The position numbers and the translations under genes were made by a program. Below the pieces are notes generated by a model, which saw only the letters and a program-made list of their open reading frames with translations, searched no databases and had not been told where the DNA came from. Source: Polychytrium aggregatum (Eukaryota > Chytridiomycota > Chytridiomycetes > Polychytriales). Taken from it: a stretch of DNA of 64,000 nt. Positions within the stretch are counted from its first letter, which is position 1. Each line of letters begins with the position of its first letter. The stretch spans positions 124,001-188,000 of the forward strand of contig NW_026516268.1 in assembly GCF_025602895.1 (NCBI RefSeq), in the 5' to 3' direction. Of this stretch, positions 21,560-34,400 are shown piece by piece.

Positions 21560-23406
21560 CGACGCTGTCGGAATCCCCGTTCCGGCGCCGCTCCTCTTCA
21601 AAGACCAAGTCGCTCTCTGCTGCCGATAGCCGCGCAGTCCTCCGCATAGATGTTGCTCTGCTCTTCCGCAGAGTGGTGGGCGTTCAATATCACTCCATGT
21701 CCATTCACGCAAGCAAGTAAATGCATGCAAATGCCGGCAATGTCCTTCCAGCACCGAGCCCATGAGCGAGAACGGGGATGTCCTCGGTCGGCCGCGGCCA
21801 AGCTGTCGAGCCCGATTCACAGTGTGCGCTTGGTCACGTGCCGTCCCTCCCGGAAAACGAGAGCGCCAGCGAGACGCAGCCGCCCTCGGTTTTGTTGCGC
21901 CTGACATTTTTGGTTGGATGAAAGGCAGAGCAGCCAGAATTGACGACGGGCAATCTGTCCTCTGCCCGACGCCGGCTGCATCTGGTCCTGCTCCGCCGCC
22001 GTGCTGCACTATCCGCCAGACTGTTGTCAGGTATGGGGGCTGCAGTCCAAGACCTTGGGGCACTGTGCTGTCCGGACTGCTCGAGCCATATTGGTCATCG
22101 GGATGCCGTCGCCAGCAAATCGTCAAGACAACGAACCGTGTTCATCGCCTGCCGGCTCCAGACCTCCAGCTCTCATGCCTTTGGCGGCCAGAGAGCATAC
22201 GCACAGCAAGTATATGAAATGGCTATGGGTCGCTGACGACCCCCCCCGTTTGCTCGAATCGCTCTCCAAACTCTGCTTCCTCAGAACCATCTCGTCCCGA
22301 GCGACGTCCGACCCCCGCTTCGGCTCTGTTCGCCCGACTTCCGCCTCCTCAACGGCCGCTCGCGATCAATCAGAAGCAATCCACATCGAGCCCGATGCAT
22401 GAAGAACAGAGCTCGCTGAAGCCCAATACCAGTCGGCCATCGAATGTCTACAAGTAATGATAGATCTCCCTTCCCTTCGTTCCTGCCATGATCGGCCTGT
22501 GTGGTGACGGTGCTCGTTGTCGCTGTCAAGAGTGCATGTCGAATCGCTCCTCTCGACTGAGGCTCGCACATCTTTCCACTTGCTCTACTGTAGACGGCCA
22601 CAACGATCGCTTGCGACCCCGTCGCTGATAGTGACACCGTCAAATCAATCGTCCAGACCTGTAAGTGCTTCATGCAACGTGAATATTGCCGAGTCCGATG
22701 GGTCATATGTCGCCAGTTGTCCTTGGACGCTGAAGACCGGCATATTCGGGACACCCGGGCACTGCAACATTGGTGCGGCTACGTTCGAGCTCTACGCCTG
22801 ATATGGTCGAGACGTTGGTTTATGCCATGAGCGCAAAGCCCCGCTCTGTTGCCGAAGCCGCCTCGAGCACGGGCATGCTGCCGATGGTTCCATCCAGCGA
22901 TTGAATGTCGGCCCGATCGTCTATTGACCAGCGTATTGAAAGACCGATGATTTGTCTAATGAAGCCTGGTGACTAATCGAATTATCATTCAGCACCAAGG
23001 TGGTGCCTCGCCATACAAAATCGGTTCCAATATATCTCGTTCAAGGTTGGGGCGGACCGCTGGTATGTGGAAGATCCTCGGCAGTTGGAGAATGAAGCAC
23101 TGCAGACGGAGTGCTATGGATGAAATCATGTAGATGATCATTTCGGATGGGGCACTTTGATCTGGCATTGTCTGTTAGCGGATTTGTGAGGGGAGACAAT
23201 GCATCCATGGATCATTGGGTCCATATCTCGCCTGGATCCCACAGCGGGCTGCTCCCTATATCCGCTTGGCCATGCAACATTAACCGTCGCATACATTCCC
23301 ATTCGCTGCTCCTGTGGTCCTATGTGATGCACTACTTTGCCATGGTTTCGACTCTTGATCGATCAAGTCCCAACCAATCGCAGTCCCCATGACAGCGTGA
23401 CCAGCA
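21560..23406. other. Intergenic interval, nothing recognised
   Basis: 1.85 kb between the hydrolase and the SUMO protease. Several open frames exist on both strands but none shows a domain, and I see no tRNA, tandem array or mobile-element ends. Confidence 0.5.
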
Positions 23407-26400
23407 TGGCCGATGCTCGCGCTTCTAAATCGACACCTCAAGCACCATTGGTAAGTCTTGATTCGGCGTCGGAGTCATCCAGCCTGCTTTCAGAAGGTTG
23501 AAGTCGTTGATGCTTGTGTGGCTAATGGAGTCCCGGAATGCTTTTACTCTCCCAAGCCAAAGCGTCAGGAACTTTTGGACCATTTCATGCCTAATCCGCC
23601 GGCCACAGCTGACACTGGCACCTCCGAGCTGCCTGCTCGCACTCCAGCTCGACCAAAACCAGAACATGTGGCTATCGTAAGGTCGTCCATGAAGCAAGGG
23701 GAGCACTCACTGCCCGTTCCTCACTCGGATCGCACGCCGCTAAAACAACGCGGGAGTCATATTGCCGAAATCAGTGACTTGGACGTGCCGACGGCCCCGC
23801 ACCCCAGAAAGACAGACACCTCGCGATCAGCCAGCCCCACGAGGCACTCATCTCTACCGTCAGTCTCCCACTATTTTCAAAAGTCCTCGAGTACGGATGA
23901 CCAAACTGACCTGGAGCCCTCGAATCATGTGCCCAACTTACTCTCGGTCATGCGACCCCGCTCCATCCACCGCATCCGCATCAACCAGATGAAGCCTGCA
24001 GAGCCACCAACTGTTGCGCCCATAACCGCTCAGACACCTGCGGCCGACCGAGACATGATCATGAATGCCGTGTCCCTCGAGTGCATTGAAAAGTCCACTG
24101 CGGAAGCCAAGGATTTCGGCGCCAGCAAGCTGTTCATCGGGCACCAAACAGTGACCATCCGTGAATACGCAAAGCAGCACATTTTATGCACAGTTAAAGG
24201 TGCCAGCATCAATGTACGATATTGCCGGTGACCATGATATCGCCCCGACAGTGGATGCAGGTCACTTGCTGACTAGATGCGATGCCACTGGGCCTTCTGA
24301 GACGGCACAGTCACTGATCTCGGCGGCATGCAGACGGGGAATATGCGCTGTGGTAGTCGGCGATGCTGCCGTACAATGCGCAGGATGGTATCCTACTGCG
24401 GTCGGTGCGTCTACGGTGCTTAAACTGTCAACGATGTTCTCTATATCGCAGGTCTATATGGGTGGCAAAGAGATAGCAATTCTCTTTGAAGAGAAGCGCG
24501 AGGACCGACTCTGGGTAGCCCGACTGGAATCCACGACTAAGGCGCTCGCATTACTAAATCGATTTGACGAGATATATGGATCCAAGTGCATTAAAATCAG
24601 GTACGTCCGTGGCCGGCACAATATCCAAGGTTTCGGAATGATGATCTCCCTTTCCGGCCACTCTTCCTATTGCGCGCTCTACCATGCTACCGCCCGGATC
24701 TGATGCTAGATGTCGCTCCCTGTAGCCGCGAGCAGCTAGTAAATGACTATGCCCTGGGCCTCAGCTATCGTGCGACACGAGGGCTTGGTTCGGCAATACC
24801 CACGACGCCCAAAGTAGCAGGGCACCAGCCAAGCCGACTGGAGGGCGGGGTGTCTGCGAGCCCAGGACGGACAATTGATGATGTCGCCGCGTCGCCTCGA
24901 GCCAAACCTTACATTGGGGGCGTCGGGTCGATTGGCCGATCGCTGTCTCTGAGGACCCGCCGGCAAGTCAGCACAGCCAACGTCAACGACCAGGACGCAC
25001 TTGTCATGGCCAAAACCAACCCCAAGGAGGAATCTGAGTGGCGAAAATACCTCGCTGGAAATCCAGAGTACGTTCAGAATACCGCATGCCAGCAGGCAAA
25101 TGTGAGGGGTCAACGTCATGATTGGACTGGATGCAACTCATGGCCGATCCACTCTATGTCCTTCAGTGCTATTACATGCACGCAATCGATTGCTGGCTAA
25201 TCCGAACGATGCAGTTTCTATCTCATCTATCCCCCCGGCGAGGTCGGGGCTATACCCGTCACCAATAGCGATGCAATCCGACTCGATGAGGGCGAACTGT
25301 TCAACGATACGCTGATCGCGGCATACTTCAAGTAAGTAACATGCGCATCGGCCCATTTCCAACGTCTTCAGTGTGTGTACACTGCCCGCGATGGTGCACA
25401 CTGCATATACATGTGTCATCTCTTCACGCTCTCTAACTGGCCCTGTCCTGATCTCTCCGATTTACCTGGCTGGCGCACAGATACCTGTATAATAGCTGGA
25501 GCCCGATTCAGCGAGAGAGTGTGCATCTTTTCAACTCGCATTTCTACGACTACATCTCGGCACCGAAATCCAAGAGCCAGAGCGAAGAGGAAGCGTGAGT
25601 GGATGGATTCTGTTGTGGCTCTCGCCCGCTCCGAATATTGGCGGTCGAGAGCGAGCGTTGCCATGAGGAAGGCGCCTTCGCTTGCGCCATCAGCCAGTCT
25701 CACGCCCCCGTTACGTCCGTGAACCACAATCGCAGGCGACTACGCGGCTACGAAAAGGTCAAGAAGTGGACAAAAAACGTCAACATCTTTGAAAAGACAT
25801 ATGTGTTTGTCCCGGTCAACGAAAAGTACGTATATGTCGCGCCGTCGAGCCGATCTTGGACCCTGAGGGGGTACTATGGCAGGCTGGATGCTGGCGAAGC
25901 ACTCATCATGGCCACCACCACCACCACCACCCGCGCGTGCCGATCGCTAATCGATTCTATTTTCGGTGTCAGCTTCCATTGGTATCTGGTCCTGATCTAC
26001 AATCCGGGTGCCTTCGTCCGAGCCGTCGAGCGCGAACGCAATGCGCTAGCGAGTGATGTTGATGAAGTGGTCGATGAAGGCATGATACCAGGCTTGCCTC
26101 CGATTGCAGACCATACATTCGACAACGAGCACGACAAGGCATATAGGTCCCTCAAGCGGAAGCGGCCGACCAACGAACACGGCCAAACCGGGCCGCCGCC
26201 GCCCTTGTCGCACTCCAGGGCAAAGACAACGCCAGACTCGCTGGCATCGATTGAAGTTGTGGAACCGGATCTGCCGATCCAGATCCCTGACTCGTACGAG
26301 CCCGATGATGAACTTAGCGCCAGCCCGGCAACTGACACGGATAGGGCCGACGTTAGTCGTTTCCGCGACGATGATGAGGCCGATGGGTCGATGCAGCTGG

Positions 26401-28270
26401 CTGACAACGACATGCCGAGTCTGCTGCTGCAGTCGCACAGTGTCCGGCTCGATGACGATATGGAAATGATGGATGAAGATCCTTTGCCAGAAGCAGTCGA
26501 CAGCCCAGCACCTGCTGTGATCGCCGCTCAATCCGATGATGATGGATACACGTCGACACGTCCGACGACGCCCATTCCCGGGGCTCGAAATCTCGATCAG
26601 CAAAGGCTGAGGATCCTTGCTGACAAAGCAAAGTACATCAACGACCAGGAGAAAGTCCGGGACATGGGCATGGCGGACTGCCGTATCTTTGTGTTTGATT
26701 CACTCAATGGCACTCGCCGGTCGGTCAAGAACATCATATCGTGGTACCTTATCCATGAAGCCAAGGAGAAGCTCAAGCTGGATATCTCGGAACAAGTGCG
26801 GCAAAGCGGGCGACTCTTCTATACAAATGTCAAGGTTTGTCGAGATGGGTGCACTTGGGTAGCTGCTGTCGAGGGTAGTCCGGCGGACCGCAAAGGCATT
26901 CGCTGACGCACCCGTCTGCTTCTCCAGTGCCCCAAGCAAGACAACTACTGCGACTGCGGCGTGTTTCTACTCCATTACGTCGAGGTTTTCATGAGCAATC
27001 CTGAACACCACCTCACAGGAATGTTTGTAAGTACGGCACTCTGTCAGGGGTGGATTGCCAGCCGCCTCTGCGTACGACGTACGAGGGCGGCCGACCGGCC
27101 AACTGATCGATATGTTGGCCCGAGATGCTCATGTGCGTGCCTATAATGTTCATCGCAACCACATATTGGCAGAACAACCTGGACATTGGCGAAAAATCGG
27201 GCGATCCTATGTTTCCGCTCTCAGACATCCCGTCCAAGCGACTGATGATGATCGAGCTCATGAAAATGTGGCACGAGCAGTATACCAGCTACCTGAACCG
27301 CCAAAAGCGATCCGAAACAAAGTACGATTCCGGCGACGATAGCTCCTCGGATCTGGAGGAGGTGGTGCCGATCTCCAACTCTCCATCCAAGCGATATGAA
27401 GCAGTCGAGCCGCCGCCGGCACAGGACGACAGCCCCGAACGAGAGACTAGTCCCGACGGCAGCGCACCGTATCAGCACGACGACAACGATACACGTTATC
27501 AGCACGGCGACAACGACGACATTAATGCCGAGGACGGTGTCGCTGACGACTCCCAGCTCATCAGCAGCAATTACGACTATGATGCTGAACATAGCGCTGG
27601 CCATGAAGATGCCATCGGCTTTCTGGACCAGGAGGAGCTACATGACTCCCACGACACACCGAAGGCATATGACGTGCAAACCACCATGGATGAGGGTGTG
27701 GACGATAACAACGAAGCAACGGAGACATCGGAAAGCCCCATCGGCGAACTGAGCGAGCTGAGCAAGCACCTGCGCGACGCTGCTGAGCGGCTCGCTGATG
27801 ATGCTTTCGGGCTCCCCGACGTTGAAGCTGAAGAGGTGCTCGATGATGACGATGATGTCGCCGACGAAGAGCTCGAAAGCCACATCGTTGAGGAGGAGCT
27901 CGAAAGCCACATCATTGACCAAGGGTTTGAAAGCCACAGTGTCGACGGGTTTGAAAGCCACATCATTGACGAAGAGCTCGAAAGTCACATCATCGGCGAA
28001 GGGTTTGAAGGTCACGCCGTTGACGACGAATCCGATGACCACGCCGAGGAGACTGATGGAGGCGTGGAAGAGCCCGAGAGCAGTGCCGCCAATGATGCCG
28101 AGATAGTTGCGGAAACCGCCAGCAGCCACTCCGAGCTGTCCGATAGGGAGACGTATTTTGAGATCCTCAAGCCCGAAGCGTCCAATCGGATTACGCTGGA
28201 TCCGGCGCTGTTCCCGAGCACACCACTTCGGCGCTCGAATCGCCACTTTCGGAGCAGCAGCGGACTATAG
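23407..28270 (+). CDS. Ulp2/SENP6-7 type SUMO protease
   Basis: Ten exons: 23407-23451, 23494-24213, 24452-24600, 24726-25067, 25215-25331, 25481-25594, 25736-25825, 25973-26834, 26928-27026, 27173-28270; 1211 residues. The N-terminal half is disordered with a PH-like patch (HILCTVKGASIN joined to VYMGGKEIAILFEE). The C48 protease domain starts at LIYPPGEVGAIPV and GELFNDTLIAAYF; catalytic His528 (NFHWYLV), Asp768 (IFVFDSLNG), Gln817 and Cys823 (QDNYCDCGVFLL) are all present. About 240 acidic, disordered residues are inserted between His and Asp, as in the split catalytic domain of SENP6/7 and Ulp2, which trim poly-SUMO chains. The tail is very acidic, with ESHI repeats, and ends in a basic patch. 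Confidence 0.93.
27870..28015 (+). repeat. In-frame ESHI tandem repeat in the SUMO protease tail
   Basis: About six degenerate copies of a 24-33 base unit encoding ELESHIVE, ELESHIID, GFESHSVD, GFESHIID, ELESHIIG and GFEGHAVD. The repeat preserves frame and acidic character; Ile/Val next to Asp/Glu resembles SUMO-interacting motifs. Confidence 0.85.
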
Positions 28271-29573
28271 ACTCGAGGGTGGGCAGGCGTGCTTCAATGA
28301 GGCGCCAAGCTCTGCATCGGAATACATCAAACTCATTTTGAAACGAGGGCGTTTGGTTTCCACAACACCGTTCCTCGTCGACGGTGGCTGGGTTGTATCT
28401 GCCCGAGCGCTCTCTGGCCACCGATCGCCAACGAGCAGCACCTTCCATCTGAACGGCCACAGCGAAGGCACTGGGGGGTGGACATATCATTGGAGGGCGA
28501 ATTGGTGGGGCCCTCGCCATAGCCTGCTCCCTGCCACCTTGATGACGGAAAGCGAGACTGGGCTCTGCCAGCAACCAAGTCTCTCGAGTCGGAAGACGCA
28601 GCTTCCCCCTCGCCGCATATCGATGAGCACTCAACCCTCTCGTCCATTTTGTGCCAGCGCGATCGACCAGAGAAGCCCTTCACGAGTCAGATACCGTCGT
28701 AGTCAGAATTTAGGCATGTTTGCATTCATGATGAATAATTCATAACACTCCAGTCATCATTGTGAGGGTTCTCTGTCGCTTGCTGGCACAGCCCTCTCTC
28801 GCTCCCCGTTGCCGGTAACGGACAATAAAACAGAAACATGCTCCTGGGACACCAACTCGAGATGGCCGAGCAGAAGCGAAACGATGGTGCGCAAGCAGAG
28901 CCGCCTGCGGACAGAAGGACAGACCCGGCCAGCGCCGACGCATACAGAATCCAGCATATGCACCTGCAAGCAGGGCTACCCTCAACTATCTGGCGCAGAT
29001 CGGGAACAGAGCTCCCGTCGTCTGGCGCGTTCATCATCCTCGGGTAATATGTGGTATTAAGTATGTTGTCAGTCTGTAGGTATATCCTAAGACATTGGCG
29101 AAAGAGCGGCTGCCGCCCGCGCCACTGTTTTATAGTGCAGCGAGACCCAAGCCACACGCCACGTGAATGTGGCTTGGCCGATCAACCACGTGATTCATTT
29201 GGTGTGATCAAGCGATCCCGGTTTTACACCGCGAGACCGACGGCGAGGCGAGAGCGAGGTGAGAGCGAGATTGGCGTCTGGGCAACAGCCGATAGGTGTG
29301 CTGGCGCGGCCGCATGCCTGTTCGGATCGCACTCCGGGACTGCGATGTGGCCGCTTCAGTGTTTGGATGGATTTCATGGCAATGTGCAGTTCCTTGGGAA
29401 TCGAGTGCTTGGGAATCGATCTCCCGAGGCTCTGCGAGAAGCAGCCGAGAGCACAGGCATCTCTCTCGATTTTGTGACCGCATGAACCCGCGTCATGTCG
29501 GCATGTTGATCCCCAACCATCCAAGCAGCCATCCAAGCAGCCATCCAAGCAGCCATCCAAGCAGCCAAGGCGA
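28271..29573. other. Intergenic interval and NSUN promoter with 12-bp repeat
   Basis: No gene recognised in 1.3 kb. Four copies of CATCCAAGCAGC lie at 29518-29566, ending eight bases before the NSUN start codon, so they sit in its 5' UTR or core promoter. Confidence 0.55.
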
Positions 29574-31122
29574 ATGGCGATCGTATCCAGGACGGCAAAA
29601 GCGACGCTCGAGCCGCTGCTCAAGTACCTCAGCAACATATACTCGGCCCAGCAACTCGATGAGCTCCTCGAGGCATACAGTGTGACCCGGAGATCCAGCT
29701 TCCGACTCAACACTCTCAAGCTGTCGTCGCCCGATGAGCAACGACAGTGCATCGCGGAGCTGGCTCGGTCGCTGCAAGCGTCCAAGAAGACCAAGGGCGC
29801 TCGGCTTACTCCAACACCGTTCAGCCCCCTGGCCTTTGCTGTGTCGGATCCATCGGTCAACATTCGGCACTTCCGTCCGTCCCCATACTACAAAAATGGC
29901 CAGATCTTTTTCCAGTCGCTGTCGTCGATGCTACCGCCGTTGGCCCTCGGGGTCGAGCCCGGGATGTCGGTCCTGGATATGTGCGCTGCTCCAGGTGCGT
30001 GTCGCCAGATCACCATGGATCTTGTCGATTCTGTGGCGACAGCTTGGCCCTGCTCACCACCAACCCCAGCGAGTCTAACAGCACAAAATCCCTGAAACCT
30101 TCCTCCTGGATATCTTCTGGCTGCTCGGGCAGGCGGGAAAACGCTGCAGCTCGCCGAGCTGGTGGGAAAGCGTGGCAGCGTCGTCGCCAACGATATCAAC
30201 GTCATCCGTGCCTCGATACTTGCAAAAAACGTGGATACTGTTCTGCCAACCAGCCTCCGGCGGCTCGTCAAGGTGAGAGACACATTGGTGGTGTCGCTTG
30301 GAGCCACAGTCCAAACACAACCGGCCATCAAACATGCCGACCAGCCGAACTTGATGTGATATCGCGGCCGGATGCCGAGTACAGCCACAAGCTCACTCTT
30401 GCGTCTAATTGCAGATTCGGATTGTTGATGCGACAAGAATGCGGCTCTCATCGGCGCCGGAGATCGACCTTTCTGCACAAACCAACGACGAGCTTCCTGA
30501 CTCTGACATGGCCCCCGTAAGCTACCCGACGGTTGAAGAAATAGAAGAGCTGGCTCGGCAGCATCAGAAGATGGCGCAGGAGGACTCGAACACTCGCAAC
30601 CGCATATTCGACCGGCCATTCGATGCCATCCTCCTCGATGCTCCATGCACTGGCGAAGGAGTCATCCATCTCAGTCACCCAAGTTCATACAAAAGCTGGA
30701 GTCGGCAATGGGTTCTGCAACACTCGCGGTTGCAGCGCCAGCTTTTGAAGTCGGCGCATGCCCTGCTGAAGCCCGGAGGATCGCTCGTCTATTCGACATG
30801 CACTCTCGGCACGGAGGAGAACGAAGCCGTCGTCGACTGGTTCCTTAAACGATACTCGGATATGGCCATTGTCCCTCTGGGAGGAGCCATGTCTCAATTT
30901 GCTCCGTCACCAGCCAAGGGCATGCCCAAGAAGGGCGTTAATCTCTGGAACGACGGCGATGACGACGACAACCCGCCGCAGCCGTTGCCGACCGGCTTTG
31001 GGCCTGGGATCGTGCGGGTGCCTGGCGGACGATTCCATCCTTCTCTGCGCATGGCCCTGAGGGTGTTTCCATCGGAGGACTATGAGGGATTCTTTGTCTG
31101 TCGCCTCCAAAAAGCACAATAA
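29574..31122 (+). CDS. NSUN-family RNA (cytosine-5) methyltransferase
   Basis: Three exons, 29574-29994, 30133-30272 and 30415-31122; 422 residues. The SAM-binding motif I is DMCAAPGGKT, split by intron 1. Motif IV DAPCTGEG (Cys near residue 265) and motif VI YSTCTLGTEENE (catalytic Cys near 317) are the paired cysteines of the NOL1/NOP2/Sun class: one forms the covalent link to the cytosine, the other releases product. An upstream region RRSSFRLNTLK followed by YYKNGQIFFQSLSSMLP is the PUA-less RNA-binding lead-in seen in RsmF/NSUN relatives. C-terminal GGRFHPSLRMALRVFP and GFFVCRL complete the fold. I cannot say which family member or which RNA (rRNA or tRNA). A charged insert lies between motifs II and IV. 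Confidence 0.9.
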
Positions 31123-31497
31123 CTTGGCATGCAATCGTTGGCACCCGCACATAGACATCACAACTCATTTCATGATGGGGGGGGGCTTCATGTTCGCCGC
31201 CTCGCACAGCTCTGTCTGGCTGGATGTTCTTGGCGGGCCGCACAGAATCAGAAGCCGCTGTAACAGCGTATCGCCACGTCCAGTTTCAGCGGCCCTCGCT
31301 GATCGTCGTCCTGGTTCATATATTCAGCAGTGCAGCACTGACTACCCGGCAATCACACCAAGGATGTTCACAACGAGCTGGCCACGGTGGTCCAGCGATG
31401 GGCATGGCACGGCTGTTCTCCGGATTCGTGCACATGCTTTTCAGTTCCAAGAGAGGGCTACACATCATGTACAATCACCCATCAACAGCCATCCTGT
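31123..31497. other. Convergent 3' gap between NSUN and LRRC49 genes
   Basis: 375 bases shared by two converging 3' ends. Nothing coding is seen; a run of eight G at about 31178-31185 is the only notable tract. Confidence 0.6.
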
Positions 31498-34400
31498 TCA
31501 GCTCCGGCCTCTCGTGTCGCTTTGCATGGCTTGGCCTTGCTTCAGGATGATGGCAGTCAGGGCCTCAGACATGGAGACGTTGGGGTTGTTGGCTTGTCGC
31601 ATTCCCCGGAGACACGCATTTCGGATCATTTTGGGCCATAGCTCGTTGAAGAGCTGGAGTTTGGTGTTGCAGTCCAGGCTTTCTTTGACAAGCGACTGGA
31701 CGACTAACTCGGCCAGCATATGTCCCAGGGTCGTTTGGTTGTGCAGTCAAGTGTTGGCACAGCTGTCAGCACTTGCACTGTCGCCATCGCCGGCCGCTCA
31801 CGACAGGATACATGTCGATCCGCCCACAGCAATCGCCCAAGTGTCCCTCTGCCTCCCTCTCCCGACGTACATGAGTGCACGAAATTTCGGTGCCGGCTCG
31901 ATTTCGTCGATACCGCCTTGCCTATAGACATCACCTCTTTGGTCTCGGCCCGCTCCTCTGGCGGGGATGCAGTGCCGAGTCGCCACGTCTGGCTGATGTC
32001 GTCCAAGCATTCCGCCTGATAAACCGGCAGCTGATAGTCTGGGACCTTCGAGATAATGAAATTGGGTACCTTTTCGACGACTCGGCGCAGCGGCCCTATT
32101 GATACAGAGGGTTCTTTCTTGTTTCAGTAGCGGTCGCAAGACAGAGCATCGCTGTGCATTCGAAAGACCGAGCCATCGCCCCGCTCCACAGCACAACCCG
32201 CATTTGTGAGCCGACCGGACTCAGCGCTGGCCGGTATCTTGCCATACACAATAGGACGATGCCTGCCCCTTGCAATACACTTGCAAACAAGACCGAAGCG
32301 TACCGAACTTGGCCTGTGCTTCCTCCCAGTCGGATTCGGTCACTTCGACGCCGCAGAGCCGCTTGAGCGGCAAGTGCGAAAGCCGAAACAGCGTGTAGGG
32401 CCGGAACAGCGGCAAAGTCGAGACGATGTTCTGGTCTCGAACAATGTCAAGCTCTTTGATGCCGCGCAAGACGCATAGATGGTTGATCTGTCCATGAGCG
32501 ATAGTCAGGTCTGAGGTGAGCCCTTGCCTGGACTGCACCCAATTCGATCGATCAATCGTGTCACAATCCAAGATCGGCGGTGGGTTGCTCGACGAGACCC
32601 TGCCCCACAGCAGAGGAAGGTCACGTCTCATCATCAAGAATCCGGCTCTCCAAGGGGGCCAAGTTCGTCTACCTGCTTGAGTCGATTCAGCATATTGTCT
32701 GAAAACGTGAGCGACTCCAGATTTGGGAACCGCCTCAGCTTCGGCAAGACTTGCACGATTTTCGAAAAGTTCACGAACGAAAAGTGGATGGAGACAACAG
32801 AACCGTAGTCGAGGCGGTCGAGTATGGCCAGCGCATCGCCGTATCTGATGCATCCGAGTTGGTTTGGCCAGATGGAGAGAACCGCTCTTGTGAGCTGAAT
32901 GCTCTTGCTCCAATCAGATGTTCATATTGCCTCGGCCACTGGGAGCAAGATATGGCAGACAGCATAGTACATACGTCGAGAGCTGCCCATTCTGGAGCTC
33001 GACAAAGGCGTTCTGCCCATCGAACAGCTTCACTGCCGGGGAGTTTCGAAAATGGGCCAAGGTCCTGACAATGAGTTGCATGGTCGCCGAAAACCCTCAT
33101 AGCCCAACGACGACAGCACTCGCCCAAGTCCATCTACATCCAGCCATCCATGCAAATATCTCAACTCCCGCACAAAGCCGTAGCTCATCAGAAACCGATG
33201 CACTTGGGTACCTTCTTCTGCCGCACTTCGGCGAACCTTCCCGGCGCTGGGTGCACGCACCAGCGGCTTCGCCGACGAGATGCTTGCAGTGTCCCCAACT
33301 GCGGACGCTGCCGACACATTTGGTTGATCAGGTTTGGTGCCACTGGAGTCCTCGGCCTTTGAGCTGATGTTTGCCAGCTCGGCTTCCCATTTCCGTTTGA
33401 TGTCGGCAATCACACGTTTTCTGGATCCAAAGAATCGACAGGCACACCGCTCCGTCTCAGATTCAGAGCAACATGGGCATTGGCACACCCTGGAGCGCTG
33501 ATTCGTCCACCAGCCACGAAAAATAGCCCCGCCATCGCGGCTGTCGGCCAGTTGTGCAGTGCACGAGCCTGCAGCACGGAGGACTCGTTACCTCTCTTCA
33601 AGCTGAAACGTAAGCCTGTCGCTCTCGCGCTTGCGGTCTGCTTCCCGTTTTGAGATCTTTGCAGCCGCACGCCGTTCATCGTCTCCAATTCGCTTGCCGT
33701 CCATGAGTTTCAGGGTCTTCATTTTATGGATAATGAAGGGCTTTGAGTACTGGTCTTCGATTATTGGATTTGAATCGATACACAGCTCTGCGGCAAATGA
33801 GCAGGCAGAGCTGAGCGCGCGATTGCAGTCCGAGCGATCGAGAACGCACATCAGCGACTCTCGACTGCAGTGGCTGATGTCCATCATATGAAGCAGCCGC
33901 TCGTGGGCTCAGCGCGGGCTGTTACCTATCAGATGCGGAATGCGATAAATGTCCTGAATGCTGTCGAGCGACGATATGGTGTTTATGGAGAGGATCAAGC
34001 GCCGCAGATTCTGCAGGCTCGCAACATCTTTGACAAGAGCAATCTGTGTAAAGACGAGCAGCCACGAAAGAAATGGCGGTCCTGAGCGTCAATAGATGAT
34101 CGCCATGTTGCTCAAGCTCCTGTCGCCAAAACAGCCACACCATACATGCCGGCAGACTGTACTCACCTGATTTCGTCGCAGATTGAGCTCGGCCACCGAG
34201 CTGAGCCCAATGAAATTGGATGCCTCGAGGATGCGGTTGTCCTCCAGGTTTAGAACACGAAGCTCGGAAAGGTGGCTGATGTTTTCTGATGAGTCGATTC
34301 ACGGTGGATCAGACTCGGCAGCAGCTCGACGGGTTCGCACGGCCTTCAGGTTGGATCACCTGTCGATTGCTCATGCCCACTGCTCATGCCCACGAGGTCC

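Noticed and set aside
31741-31800. In-frame TGA in the last LRRC49 exon as a second nonsense mutation
   Set aside because: Using the acceptor TTAG at 31707-31704 skips the TGA and gives NFVHS-FVQSLVKES, which aligns without gaps to the human C-terminus.
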